Both the position numbers and the translations under genes were made by a program. This document shows, in pieces, positions 34,352 through 42,364 of a stretch of 51,232 bases of DNA (its first letter is position 1; every line of letters starts with the position of its first letter). Origin of the DNA: a virus; the IMG/VR virus record IMGVR_UViG_3300010379_000008, positions 1 to 51,232 of that record. The stretch is one strand, 5' to 3'. Under the pieces are notes generated by a model. That model did no database searches. It had not been told where the DNA came from and worked only from the letters and a program-made list of their open reading frames with translations.

Positions 34352-36796
34352 CTAGCACTGCCCTTCCAAGATTTTCTCCGCCCACTCGGCGGCCCGTTGC
34401 GTGGGCCAGCTTTCCAGTTTGGCGGCGAATTGGGCGGGGGTGTCTCGATTGTACATGTCTCGCAGGAGCCTCATCGACTCACCGGTGATCGCCGCGGCAA
34501 TGCCCTGCGTGTCGACCACCTGGAAATACTGGCGCAGCAGCAGGGCGGGCGCCTCCAGGGCGGTAAACAGGTTGGCCCGGTGGCCCGGATAGAAGCCGGC
34601 TATCCAGGCTTCGAGGTCCTTCCCCTTAGCTGCCGCCGCCCGCGCTGCCTGTTTTGCTTCTTTCCCGAACATGCGGCCCAGCACATCTCCAAGGACCGCC
34701 TGAACTGCCTGACGTTGAGCGTCGGTAGTGGTGAGTGGCGAGTGGCGAGTGGCGAGAGCTGCATTGGGGGCTGGCTTGCCATCATTATCTCCGCCGCTAC
34801 TATTGTCACCGCTGTTTCCATTGCTTTTGCCATTCCTCTCTCCGTTTGCTCCTGTTCCTTTTTTGCTCCCATCGCCTGCGTCATCATCCTCATCGTCGTC
34901 GTCTTCGGGATCCACGGCGCGGCGGCCGATCATGATCGCGAAGTGCTTGTACTGCTTCTTCCGCCAATCCTCGTCGTGCCAGCCCTCGTTCCATCTCTTG
35001 TAGTCAATCACCATCTGGCCGGGGGCCTGGTCGGCGCCCTCGCCTTCGAGCACGTTGTCGATCGAGGGATCCTGGACCTGCACGAACCCAGGCCAGACCG
35101 CTGCCACGGCGACGTAATGCCCGTAGTTAAAGGAGGCCTGTTTCGAGGGCACGCCGTATTCCTGGATGGGGCAGATGCAGGCCTTCCCTTGCCGCCAGGC
35201 TGCCCGCAGATCGTCGATGGTGAGATCGTGGCAGGCGGTCACAGCCAGGCCGAGCTCGGTGAAGTACTCCACGATGCGCATCGGCTCGGTGCTGTGCTCG
35301 ACGGTGGTGCCGAGGACGGTTTTCCATTCTTCCAAGGTTTTCGGGCCGACCTTGAAGAGACCGCCGACCGACATGGAGGCGGCGGCGCCGCAACTGTAAT
35401 TGTCCTTCTGGCGGACGTCGGAGTAGGGGAGGGCCTGGTCGTTGTCCTTGAGATCGCCCCATGCGAGGGATAGGACCGATGGGTCCGATGGGACCGATGC
35501 GCCGGCCGGCGCGGGGAGAAGGTTCTGGCCCTGGCCACTCACCACTATTCCCTGGCCACTACCCTGCACCATGCGCTCGACGGTGGTCCAGTTGCCGGGG
35601 ACGAAGTGCACATCGCCGAGCTCGGCGGGGAGGACCTCGCGGTTTTCCAGGCGGCGGACCTCGTTGATCGACAGGATGCCGATGCCCAGGGCGATCTGGT
35701 AGCCCTTCATTCTGGTTTCGAAATCGCCGCGGAGCAGGCCGGTGAGCTCGTGCTCGAAGAAATAAGTCTCGCGTTCCTTGGGCGTGAGCAGCTTCCAGTT
35801 GCAATGCTGCTCCTTGCGGATGAGCCAGGGCATGAGGCCGTAGACGACGAACTCGAGGCTCTGCATCTCGATCGAGGCGTAGCTGGCCTTGTCGAGCAAT
35901 CCAGCAAAATGAGCTGGAAGTTTGTAAAAACGGCAGAAGATTTCCTCGACGTTGAGCTTGCGCGATTGCAGATATTGGGCGGCTTCGTTGGGAACTGAGA
36001 TCGGTGTATACTCGGCTTCTGGCGGGAGAAGGATGACCTCGCCAGAATCAGGACTTCCATGGACTTCGCGCCACTCTGCCCGAAAGCTTGCTCTGGCATC
36101 TCGATCCTTCATCCCGGGAATCTTCAACACACCGCGGCTGGTGGCTCCGGAACTGAAGAATGTGGCGGCGTGCCGGGCCATGCCCAACCCGGTGCCGATG
36201 TCTTCGCGGGCATAGGGGATGCAGCCCTTGCCCCACATGCCCTCTTCGCTGATGCAGCCGGGGATGTGCAGGATCTCGTCGGCGCGCATCGGCGTTTCCG
36301 ACCCATCGTTGTTACGGATGAGGTAGGGAAATTCGGCCGAAACCTCCGTGTCGCCTTGCTTGCGCGGCTTGACGCGGCTGGGGTGGATGGGGTGCAATTC
36401 CGCTAATTGGCCTCGTCTATCTCTCACAATTTCCGCGAATCCGTTGCCCCAATTCACCGTATGTGCGGCCCTACTTTCCCAGAACGGCATCGCCGTCATC
36501 GACTGGTTGGGCTGGCAGCTCACCACGTGATGAGTCTGGTGATCCATGGCGATGCGCTTGCCGCCGTCGGGCAGCCGCTCGTAAAGGTTGAAAGGCAGCA
36601 TCGAGGGGATTTCGGACAGGATGCGCGTGGCGCACCAGACGGCGGCATAGGTCAATGCCAGGCCATGATCGACGACGACGCCGGCCTGGGTGCGCATCTG
36701 GCCGCCCCACCAGTAGCGCGAGAAGCCCGAGCCCATGGGCTGCCAGTCGGCGTAGAAGGCTTTGGGGCGTGGCCGGCCGTAGATCAGATCGAGCAT
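34352..36796 (-). CDS. portal protein with an internal C39-type peptidase domain
   Basis: 814 aa, roughly twice a normal HK97-type portal. Residues 1-410 are the portal domain: VCATRILSEIPSMLPFNLYE type helix region, FRAEWREVHGSPDSGEVILL, QYLQSRKLNVEEIFCRFYKL and KASYASIEMQSLEFVVYGLM. At 412-445 come type C and E repeats in frame. Residues 460-630 look like a C39-family papain-fold domain: Q463, Cys469 in NYSCGAAAS, His560 in NYGHYVAVA and Asp576 in VQDPS. An acidic linker (DPEDDDDEDDD) with I and C repeats follows (about 631-690), then a helical C-terminus (LGDVLGRMFGKEAKQA) typical of portal ends. The C39 insertion in a portal is not something I know; it may cut the scaffold or act during DNA entry. 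That is inference. Confidence 0.88.
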   Translation of the reverse strand: MLDLIYGRPRPKAFYADWQPMGSGFSRYWWGGQMRTQAGVVVDHGLALTYAAVWCATRILSEIPSMLPFNLYERLPDGGKRIAMDHQTHHVVSCQPNQSMTAMPFWESRAAHTVNWGNGFAEIVRDRRGQLAELHPIHPSRVKPRKQGDTEVSAEFPYLIRNNDGSETPMRADEILHIPGCISEEGMWGKGCIPYAREDIGTGLGMARHAATFFSSGATSRGVLKIPGMKDRDARASFRAEWREVHGSPDSGEVILLPPEAEYTPISVPNEAAQYLQSRKLNVEEIFCRFYKLPAHFAGLLDKASYASIEMQSLEFVVYGLMPWLIRKEQHCNWKLLTPKERETYFFEHELTGLLRGDFETRMKGYQIALGIGILSINEVRRLENREVLPAELGDVHFVPGNWTTVERMVQGSGQGIVVSGQGQNLLPAPAGASVPSDPSVLSLAWGDLKDNDQALPYSDVRQKDNYSCGAAASMSVGGLFKVGPKTLEEWKTVLGTTVEHSTEPMRIVEYFTELGLAVTACHDLTIDDLRAAWRQGKACICPIQEYGVPSKQASFNYGHYVAVAAVWPGFVQVQDPSIDNVLEGEGADQAPGQMVIDYKRWNEGWHDEDWRKKQYKHFAIMIGRRAVDPEDDDDEDDDAGDGSKKGTGANGERNGKSNGNSGDNSSGGDNDGKPAPNAALATRHSPLTTTDAQRQAVQAVLGDVLGRMFGKEAKQAARAAAAKGKDLEAWIAGFYPGHRANLFTALEAPALLLRQYFQVVDTQGIAAAITGESMRLLRDMYNRDTPAQFAAKLESWPTQRAAEWAEKILEGQC
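34724..34762. repeat. type C heptamers in frame inside the portal
   Basis: AGTGGTGAGTGGCGAGTGGC units encode ALATRHSPLTTT. Confidence 0.85.
34838..34868. repeat. type I repeat in frame inside the portal
   Basis: CTCTCCGTTTGCTCCTGTTC encodes part of the GTGANGER stretch; same motif at 37311, 37852 and 38290. Confidence 0.7.
35464..35568. repeat. type E and C repeats in frame at the portal/C39 junction
   Basis: GGACCGATGGGTCCGATGGG (E-like, encodes ASVPSDPSV) and CACTCACCACTATTCCCTGG (C inverse, encodes QGIVVSGQG), separating portal and C39 domains. Confidence 0.85.
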
Positions 36797-36800
36797 CGTG

Positions 36801-36925
36801 GTAGGGGCGAGGCAATAGGGGCTAGGGGCGAGTGAGCTGGGGCGGCCCTTGGCCGCTTTTATGAAAGAACTGGCGGGCGCAGCCCTCCAATCCCTCGCCC
36901 CTAATCCCGATCCCCTCTTCCCTCC
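36801..36925. repeat. composite type B arms with H core
   Basis: TAGGGGCGAGGCAATAGGGG units, H core (GCGGCCCTTGGCCGCTTTTA to GGCGGGCGCAGCCC), inverse B units CCCTCGCCCCTAATCCCGAT. Confidence 0.9.
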
Positions 36926-37161
36926 TCCCGAAGGCGACTATGGGTCAGTAACGCGAACAGGATCGTGCAGGGGAGGATCAAACCGAGGGGAGGCCAGGCC
37001 ATCCACCAGCCGGCAATCATGCCGGCAAAGGAGCCGATGCCTAGCCAATCGCGGAGCGTGAAGAGCTGGGAAGCAAACAGGAGGAAGCGACGGGTGGGAG
37101 GCCAACGCCGGCGACAGATGTCTCGGGCGCGCGCAAGCAGCTTGGCGACAAGGGCTCTCAT
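36901..37161 (-). CDS. small membrane protein, 86 aa
   Basis: Starts MRALVAKLLARARDICRRRW with a positive N-terminus, then one or two membrane segments (LGIGSFAGMIAGWWMAWPP and LGLILPCTILFALL). The C-terminal residues REEGRGDRD are B-heptamer encoded. Located between large terminase-side genes and the portal, unusual for a late structural protein; could be a host-envelope or superinfection factor. No family. Confidence 0.6.
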   Translation of the reverse strand: MRALVAKLLARARDICRRRWPPTRRFLLFASQLFTLRDWLGIGSFAGMIAGWWMAWPPLGLILPCTILFALLTHSRLREEGRGDRD

Positions 37162-37166
37162 GGGGT

Positions 37167-37224
37167 ACTAGACAGTAGACAGTAGACGACGGGGCATCTC
37201 TGGCTGCTGTCTACTGTCTACTCC
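37167..37224. repeat. type A heptamer inverted repeat
   Basis: TAGACAGTAGACAGTAGACG and inverse GCTGCTGTCTACTGTCTACT. Confidence 0.88.
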
Positions 37225-37310
37225 TCAGGCACTCTACCTCGTTCCCTTTCCGGCATGCGGTCACGCGCGGGGGCGACGCTCTCGCGTCCGGGAATCAGTA
37301 GAGCAGATTG

Positions 37311-37345
37311 CACAGGAGGAAACGGAGAGAACGGAGCCGGTGCAG
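37311..37345. repeat. type I nine-base repeat
   Basis: ACAGGAGGAAACGGAGAGAA and CGGAGCC upstream of the rightward gene; inverse copies at 37852-37955 and 38290-38325. Confidence 0.65.
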
Positions 37346-37375
37346 GCCGATGCAGTTGTCGCGTACAATCAAGGC

Positions 37376-37840
37376 ATGTGGAAAATCCTTTTCAAATCCG
37401 AAGCCCATCAATATTTCCCTTTGCTGAGCGTGGCCATCGAGCCTAACGTCAAGGCGCGCGAGCTAAGCGATCCTTTGTCGCCTTGGCGGCAATTCGTGGC
37501 CATCGAGCCGGCCTTTACAGGCACGATGGTGAGCGAGTCGCTGATCGAGCCCGATTCGCTGGGAGTGATCCTCGCAACCGATTCGATATGCCGCCGCAGA
37601 ATAAGGGCACTGATTCGCGTCAAATCCGCTAGGGTGCGTTTGGCGACGGAGGAGGAGTGCGAACAGATTCCACAAAGCAGGCGCGCGCTGCCCTGGAAAT
37701 CGTTTGTCTTCGAGATGCAGGTGGAGGGGGCTTTCGGACCAAACTCCGCTGCGGTCGATGTCTTGCCCTTCAGGGTCTTGCCCATCAGGGATGTGAAGAT
37801 TGTAGAGGCCGACGCGCCGATCATCGTGGAAGCAGAATAG
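37376..37840 (+). CDS. lone rightward hypothetical protein, 154 aa
   Basis: The only rightward gene amid the late cluster. I start it at ATG 37376 (MWKILFKSEAHQYFPLLSVA). Strands and helices alternate: YFPLLSVAIEPNVKARELSD, GTMVSESLIEPDSLGVILAT, RALIRVKSARVRLATEEECE. Its C-terminus ends IVEADAPIIVEAE, nearly the same as the end of the gene at 49596-49823 (LEADTPIIVET). A long leftward frame (37408-37998) overlaps but has no ribosome-binding site and I reject it. Flanked by I repeats at both ends, it may be a transferred moron cassette. Confidence 0.55.
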   Translation: MWKILFKSEAHQYFPLLSVAIEPNVKARELSDPLSPWRQFVAIEPAFTGTMVSESLIEPDSLGVILATDSICRRRIRALIRVKSARVRLATEEECEQIPQSRRALPWKSFVFEMQVEGAFGPNSAAVDVLPFRVLPIRDVKIVEADAPIIVEAE

Positions 37841-37851
37841 GGGCAGTTCTC

Positions 37852-37955
37852 CGTTTCCTCCGTTTCAATCAGGGAGTCGCTTATACGCTGGGCCTGTTCG
37901 GGAGCGACCGTGATGATGCCGACGCGCATGTCTCCGTTTGCTCCGGTTTGACAAC
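37852..37955. repeat. type I inverse repeats
   Basis: CTCCGTTTCCTCCGTTTCAA at 37852 and TGTCTCCGTTTGCTCCGGTT at 37928; they also encode the C-terminal residues of the leftward gene at 37881. Confidence 0.65.
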
Positions 37956-38291
37956 GATGATCTGGCCGCTGTCCGGACCACGCTGAAGCGCTTCCCATTC
38001 GGCGCGAAACTTCGCCTCGGCCTTTGCATCGGACGTTCGGACGAAGGGCCTCAGTTCGCTCGGCCAGAGGATGCGGATCCGGAATCGACCTACCTTGAGG
38101 AATTTCAGGTAGCCATAGCGCTCAGAGAAGCAGGGCGGATTTCGCCGTCCATCCGTGAAGTGCAGCCCAAGGCCAAGGATGCGGAACCAAAAGAAGCCGT
38201 GGCCGGCCATGGCAGACAGAAACGGGAGCTGCAGCATGATGCTGCCATTGCGGCGACTGAGTCCCCAAGAAATAAAGTCCAGCATCTTCAC
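37881..38291 (-). CDS. hypothetical protein with portal-like RAEW segment, 136 aa
   Basis: Starts MKMLDFISWGLSRRNGSIML. A hydrophobic/aromatic N-terminal part (LPFLSAMAGHGFFWFRILG) may be membrane-associated. The middle is basic (FLKVGRFRIRILWPSELRP). Residues EAKFRAEWEALQRGPDSGQI closely match the portal segment SFRAEWREVHGSPDSGEVI, so part of the protein is a portal-derived or shared module. The C-terminal residues (TETCASASSRS) overlap an I repeat. Function unknown. Confidence 0.55.
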   Translation of the reverse strand: MKMLDFISWGLSRRNGSIMLQLPFLSAMAGHGFFWFRILGLGLHFTDGRRNPPCFSERYGYLKFLKVGRFRIRILWPSELRPFVRTSDAKAEAKFRAEWEALQRGPDSGQIIVVKPEQTETCASASSRSLPNRPSV

Positions 38292-38325
38292 GTCTCCGCT
38301 CCCTCCGTTTGCTCCTGTTCTACCT
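38290..38325. repeat. type I repeat
   Basis: CGTCTCCGCTCCCTCCGTTT and GCTCCTGTTC between two leftward genes. Confidence 0.65.
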
Positions 38326-38925
38326 CTTCACCTCGCCCGCCAAGCAAGTGCCGATGTCGCGTGCCACATGTTCCGGCGGTGTGCCAAAGGGCCAGGCGAT
38401 CGTAACGCCCAGGGGCAACTGGCCGTCGTGATCTTCGGCGGCCAGCAGCCCGACCAGGGTCGAGGGCGCGCGTTCGTGGAGATAGGAACCGACCAGGGCG
38501 ATGTTTTCCCGGCCGAAGAGGCAGTCGAGGATCGCGGCGTGAAAATGCCTGTGGGCCAGGCTGATGCCGCATTGCAGAATGTTGGGCGCGATGGTTATTT
38601 CGATCTTGTTGCAGGCGAGTGCATGGCTTAAGGGGGCGTTGGCGGAGACCAGCAGGGCACGGGGGCAAAGCGGCAAATAGCCCGCGGCCTGGGCATGGTC
38701 GATCAGCGGCTCCATCTCCAGGTGATGCTTGGCGGCGAAAGCCAGGGCATCGCGCATGGCAACGCGGCGATCGTTGGTGCCGGGCAGCCTGTGAGCCAGC
38801 AGCATTCCGGAGTCGATCCATTTCACGACGGTCTTGTCGGCGACACCGAAAAGGCGGGCTAGCCGGCCGGTTCGCAGCGATCCGGAGTTGCCGTTTTTGT
38901 GGGTGATCGTGCTCTCCGTGTTCAC
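38320..38925 (-). CDS. helix-turn-helix regulator with a C-terminal receiver-like domain
   Basis: 201 aa, GTG start. Residues about 18-62 form a MerR/excisionase-type HTH: RTGRLARLFGVADKTVVKWI, SGMLLAHRLPGTNDRRVAMR. The C-terminal domain is a three-layer alpha/beta pattern (PLCPRALLVSANAPLSHALA, IEITIAPNI, IALVGSYLHERAPSTLVGLL) resembling a degenerate response-regulator/CheY-like fold without an obvious phosphoacceptor Asp cluster. Encoded next to the large terminase, it is a likely transcriptional regulator of packaging or late genes; its binding site is not visible. Confidence 0.65.
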   Translation of the reverse strand: MNTESTITHKNGNSGSLRTGRLARLFGVADKTVVKWIDSGMLLAHRLPGTNDRRVAMRDALAFAAKHHLEMEPLIDHAQAAGYLPLCPRALLVSANAPLSHALACNKIEITIAPNILQCGISLAHRHFHAAILDCLFGRENIALVGSYLHERAPSTLVGLLAAEDHDGQLPLGVTIAWPFGTPPEHVARDIGTCLAGEVKR

Positions 38926-38952
38926 TGTCCGCGCCGCCCTGAGGGCCTGCGG

Positions 38953-38992
38953 CTAACCACTCGCCACTACCCACTAGCCACTACCCACTACT
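38953..38992. repeat. inverse type C heptamers
   Basis: CTAACCACTCGCCACTACCC and ACTAGCCACTACCCAC up to the terminase stop. Confidence 0.85.
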
Positions 38993-40614
38993 CAGTCCCG
39001 CAGCATGCCCGGCTCGTACCACTCGTCGCGGCGCGTCTTGCCGATGGCCTGGCCGATGGCCATGGCTTCGGCAACGATGCCGTCGATCTTGTCGGCGCTC
39101 TTTTTGCGGGCGGGCATCACGCAGCCTAGCCCATCGGAGCGGACGACGGTGTTGCCGGCCATCCAGCGGTTGACCGGATTGCCGCCGTGGCGGAGCTGGC
39201 CGGTCTTGAGGAGCCGGCTCATCATCACCAGCGGCTCGTTGAAGTTGGCGATGGATTGGAGGACCTTCTCCATCGTGAAGCCATCGGACTGCAGCTCCTG
39301 GGCGATCTGGCCGGCGTTCCACGGGTCGTAGCCGACCGACTTGACGTTGAAGCGGTCGCCGATGGCGCGGACGTCGCGGCGGACCTGGGCATAGTCGAGC
39401 TCGTCGCCTTCGGTCTTCTTGATCAGGCCTTGCTGAATCCAGTCGTAATAGGTGCGGCGATTGGTGCGTTCGCGCTCCTGGTTGACGTCCTCGGGGACCC
39501 AGCACCAGAGCAGCAAGGTATAGCCGCCGTCTTCATCGGGGAAGGCGAGCGCGAAGCACGTCATGTCGAGCGTATTGGCGAGGTCGAGGCCGCCATAGCA
39601 GTCGCGGTCGTATAGAGTGTCGACAACAACGACGAAATGGCTACAGGCGTCCCATTGCTGCATGTCGAAGTAACCGACGATCGCATCTTGCCAGAGATTC
39701 AGGCGGAGCTGCCGGAAGGCGGCCCGGTCGCTGGGCGTGCCGTTCTTGGCCTCTTTGAAGTCGGCCCGGAACTTGTCCAGAGAGATCGTGTGGCCGAGCG
39801 AAGGATTGGCCTTCCGCCATTGCTTCTCGTCTTCCCAGAGATCGTTGCCATCAGCTTCGGCAATGTAGACGAGGAGGCGGGTGTCGTCGGTGTTGCTGCC
39901 GTCGCGCACGCCCTTGGCGTAGAGGTAGCGCTCGTAACCGAGGCTGGTCTTGTCGTTGCCGGCGGTCGAGATCTCGAAGAAGATCGACTGACGGCGGGCG
40001 GCGCCGGAATAGCGCAGCGTGTCATACAGTTCGTGGCTACAGCAATGCAGCTCGTCGATCACGGCGAAATGAGCATTGATGCCGTGGCCGGTCTTGCGGG
40101 CCTCGGCCGAGAGAACCGTATAGAAACTGGCTTTCTGCTCGAAGACGATCCGCTTGACGCTGGCGATGACCTGCAGATACTTGAGAAGGGCGGGCGATTG
40201 GTTGACCATGTTCCGGACGGCCCGGAAGACGATGCCGGCCTGGTTGCGGTCGCGGGCGGCGCCGTAGATTTCCGCGGCCGCCTCGCCGTCGGCCAGGAGC
40301 ATGTACAGGATGAGCATGGCCGCGAGCGTGCTCTTGCCGTTTTTCTTCGGGATCCAGATCGATGCTTTGGAAAAGCGGCGGCTGCCGGCGGCATCTTTCC
40401 AGCCATAGAGCGGGCCGACGACGTGCTGCCATTCCCAGTCGAGCAGCTCGAATGGCTTTCCCGCAAAGTCGCCTTCGGCGTGGCGGCAGAATTTGGCGGA
40501 GAACTGGCGGACGCGGTCGGCAGCTTGGAGATCGAAGCGGCAGCCGGCATCGACGGCGCGCTCGTCGGCGGCGGAGCGGATCCATTGCTTGGTGATCTTG
40601 TCGATGCGGCTCAT
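38992..40614 (-). CDS. terminase large subunit
   Basis: 540 aa, HK97/Terminase_1 type. The ATPase half shows a Walker A of the terminase variety (WIPKKNGKSTLAAM, residues about 87-100), Walker B FAVIDELH (182-189), and the nuclease half the acidic triad candidates GGLDLANTLDMT, GYDPWNAG and KKSADKIDGIVAEA. Cuts and translocates genome concatemers into proheads through the portal. Small-subunit and portal genes flank it with one or more small genes between. Order and length are typical. Confidence 0.93.
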   Translation of the reverse strand: MSRIDKITKQWIRSAADERAVDAGCRFDLQAADRVRQFSAKFCRHAEGDFAGKPFELLDWEWQHVVGPLYGWKDAAGSRRFSKASIWIPKKNGKSTLAAMLILYMLLADGEAAAEIYGAARDRNQAGIVFRAVRNMVNQSPALLKYLQVIASVKRIVFEQKASFYTVLSAEARKTGHGINAHFAVIDELHCCSHELYDTLRYSGAARRQSIFFEISTAGNDKTSLGYERYLYAKGVRDGSNTDDTRLLVYIAEADGNDLWEDEKQWRKANPSLGHTISLDKFRADFKEAKNGTPSDRAAFRQLRLNLWQDAIVGYFDMQQWDACSHFVVVVDTLYDRDCYGGLDLANTLDMTCFALAFPDEDGGYTLLLWCWVPEDVNQERERTNRRTYYDWIQQGLIKKTEGDELDYAQVRRDVRAIGDRFNVKSVGYDPWNAGQIAQELQSDGFTMEKVLQSIANFNEPLVMMSRLLKTGQLRHGGNPVNRWMAGNTVVRSDGLGCVMPARKKSADKIDGIVAEAMAIGQAIGKTRRDEWYEPGMLRD

Positions 40615-40626
40615 GGAGGCCGGGGC

Positions 40627-40920
40627 TCACAGGAGAGGCGGTCGATCGCGCCAGGTCGATTCGGCGGCTTGCCCCGGCAGGCCGACCCAGCGATCGAAAT
40701 AAACCCTGCCGTCCTCGCCGAGGTGCAACGCCGCCTGATATTCGGAAATGACGTCCCCGTCGGCCACGTCGGGGAAATCGAGGCAGGCGATCTTGAGCGC
40801 GACCAGATCTTGACCGAAGAAGAGGTGAGGGGAGCGGTCTACCACCTTAGCATTCGTGGGCAAGGCCTCGATGATTTCATCGACGCAAGCGCGGTTGACT
40901 TTGAGGATGCCCAGTCGCAT
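40627..40920 (-). CDS. hypothetical protein between terminase genes, 97 aa
   Basis: Starts MRLGILKVNRACVDEIIEAL. Alpha/beta (KVVDRSPHLFFGQDLVALKI, ACLDFPDVADGDVISEYQAA, GEDGRVYFDRWVGL). It lies 12 bases from the large-terminase start and 14 from the small-terminase stop, so it is part of the packaging transcript. No known family. Confidence 0.7.
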   Translation of the reverse strand: MRLGILKVNRACVDEIIEALPTNAKVVDRSPHLFFGQDLVALKIACLDFPDVADGDVISEYQAALHLGEDGRVYFDRWVGLPGQAAESTWRDRPPLL

Positions 40921-40934
40921 GTGCTAGCCTCCGT

Positions 40935-41432
40935 TTACGAACCGACGAACAGCTTGAGCTCGTCTTCTTCCCCTCCGGAGCCACCTTCGAGGTGCAGGCG
41001 AGCGCGACTCGCCGCGGACATGCCGAACTCGGAGTAGAACGTGTGCATTTGCTTCAAGGCACGGTTGAGAGCGCCGAGGTAGGGGTTGGGTTTGAATTGC
41101 CGATCGTCCTTCACGACCTTGCCCTCCTTGTCGCGCTCGACGGTGCCTGTCTGGATTACCTCGCCGGTGGTCTGGACGATGCCCTCGAGTTTGGCCCAGC
41201 GGCTATAGGACTGGCAGGCGGCGGCGAGCATGGCGCGGTCGACGCGCTTGAGGAGGCCGGCCGCGTGCAGATCCTTGACCAGGCGCCGCCATTCGGCCTT
41301 GGCCTGGGCGTCGAGGTGATCGGGGCAGGTGGGCAGCCCGGGCGGCAGCTTCGGCTCGGCGGCGCGTTTGCGCTTGCCGGGGTTGCCGTGCAGGTCGTGG
41401 ATGGCGTTCGGGATGGGTTTACGGCCACGCAT
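40935..41432 (-). CDS. terminase small subunit, P27 family
   Basis: 165 aa from ATG 41432 (MRGRKPIPNAIHDLHGNPGK), a hallmark start of P27-type small terminases. A TTG 18 bases upstream could add six residues. The helical core (LDAQAKAEWRRLVKDLHAAG, DRAMLAAACQSYSRWAKLEG) and a C-terminal helix fit DNA-binding packaging subunits. It recognises the packaging site and recruits the large subunit. Immediately upstream is a composite B repeat and then the type IV-B cassette. Confidence 0.9.
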   Translation of the reverse strand: MRGRKPIPNAIHDLHGNPGKRKRAAEPKLPPGLPTCPDHLDAQAKAEWRRLVKDLHAAGLLKRVDRAMLAAACQSYSRWAKLEGIVQTTGEVIQTGTVERDKEGKVVKDDRQFKPNPYLGALNRALKQMHTFYSEFGMSAASRARLHLEGGSGGEEDELKLFVGS

Positions 41433-41457
41433 GGATCCGAGCGTAGCCAAAAGGCAG

Positions 41458-41588
41458 GGATGAGGGAGAAGGGGCGAGGGGGTGCAGACGTGTGTACTAG
41501 GCAGGGCTCGGCCTGGTAGCCTCTTGGGCGCGGGCCGGCGCCTTCCGTCTCTTCTCGCCCCTAGCCCCTGGCCCCTCGGCCCTCGGTT
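41458..41588. repeat. composite type B arms
   Basis: AGGGATGAGGGAGAAGGGGC units on the left and inverse CGCCCCTAGCCCCTGGCCCC on the right with a GC-rich core between. It lies between the terminase genes and the CRISPR cassette and is the last such element before a roughly 6.3-kb stretch free of them. Confidence 0.85.
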
Positions 41589-41653
41589 TCAATGGTAATT
41601 ACATACTTCGCTCATCATGGCCTCCAGTTCACACCTGCGAAATATTGCCGTCC

Positions 41654-42364
41654 CTACCTCTGCACCTTCAGCCTGCGCAGCACGTCACCATAATACTCCT
41701 TTTCCCACTCGTTGCGGCCACTTCCATCGCCCCCGCGCCCCTCCAGTCGACAGGTGCGGATTTGGTTTCGTTCCCAGCGCCCGCAGCCCAACATAGCGTA
41801 GACGGGATGCACCGGCAGATCGTTCGCAGCCAAATAGCCAAACACATCCGCCTCGGTCCACCAACCCAACGGCGCGCACGCATTCGGGCTCGCGAGTCCG
41901 TATTTGCGCATGCGGATCTTACGGCCCCCAGATTCCTGCGCTCGGATACCGCTGACATATCGAGGGCCAAACTCATCTGCTGCCTGGGCGAATCCAGCCT
42001 CCAGGCTTCCCGTGGCGTGCCAGGCATAATGCCCCTCGCGCAGATGCATGATAATTTCCCGATACGTCATTGGCCATCGGGAAAGGAAGGCGTCCCGGAC
42101 CGATTTACAGTCCGGGTTGTACAGTGGGATTTGCTTGACCCAGACCAACGGAATCACCAGTCCTGACTGGTATATCAAGTGAGCCAGAGCAACCGAGTCT
42201 TTTCCCCAGCTCACGCTGGCATAGTTCGGGTTGAATTCTCGGATCGCGGCCAATGCCTTGGATGGCTTGTCGCCGAGCATCTTGCCGCGAGCGAGGTCGG
42301 CCCCTTCAAGCTCCAGCCATAGTTCTAAATCTTCTGGTCGGTGTCTCTGCGATGCAATCAGCAT
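41654..42364 (-). CDS. cysH: CysH-like PAPS-reductase-family protein of the type IV-B cassette
   Basis: 236 aa. The PP-loop ATP-binding motif SWGKDSVALAHL is at residues 52-63, followed by IPLVWVKQIPLYNPDCKSVR and a Cys/Arg-rich C-terminus (LGCGRWERNQIRTC). This matches the CysH/PAPS-reductase family, adenylate-transfer enzymes that normally act on sulphate assimilation. Type IV-B loci are known to carry a cysH-like gene whose job in them is unsettled; nothing here suggests sulphate metabolism nearby. Its start overlaps the csf3 stop (ATGCTGA), so it is translated as part of the cassette. Confidence 0.88.
   Translation of the reverse strand: MLIASQRHRPEDLELWLELEGADLARGKMLGDKPSKALAAIREFNPNYASVSWGKDSVALAHLIYQSGLVIPLVWVKQIPLYNPDCKSVRDAFLSRWPMTYREIIMHLREGHYAWHATGSLEAGFAQAADEFGPRYVSGIRAQESGGRKIRMRKYGLASPNACAPLGWWTEADVFGYLAANDLPVHPVYAMLGCGRWERNQIRTCRLEGRGGDGSGRNEWEKEYYGDVLRRLKVQR

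Noticed and set aside
37408-37998. 196-aa leftward frame overlapping the rightward 154-aa gene
   Set aside because: Ser/Thr-rich translation with no domain or ribosome-binding site; the rightward frame has more natural composition and a C-terminal motif shared with another gene.
39637-41037. 466-aa rightward frame opposite the large terminase
   Set aside because: Antisense artefact; the terminase motifs are on the leftward strand and the rightward frame begins inside it without a start signal.
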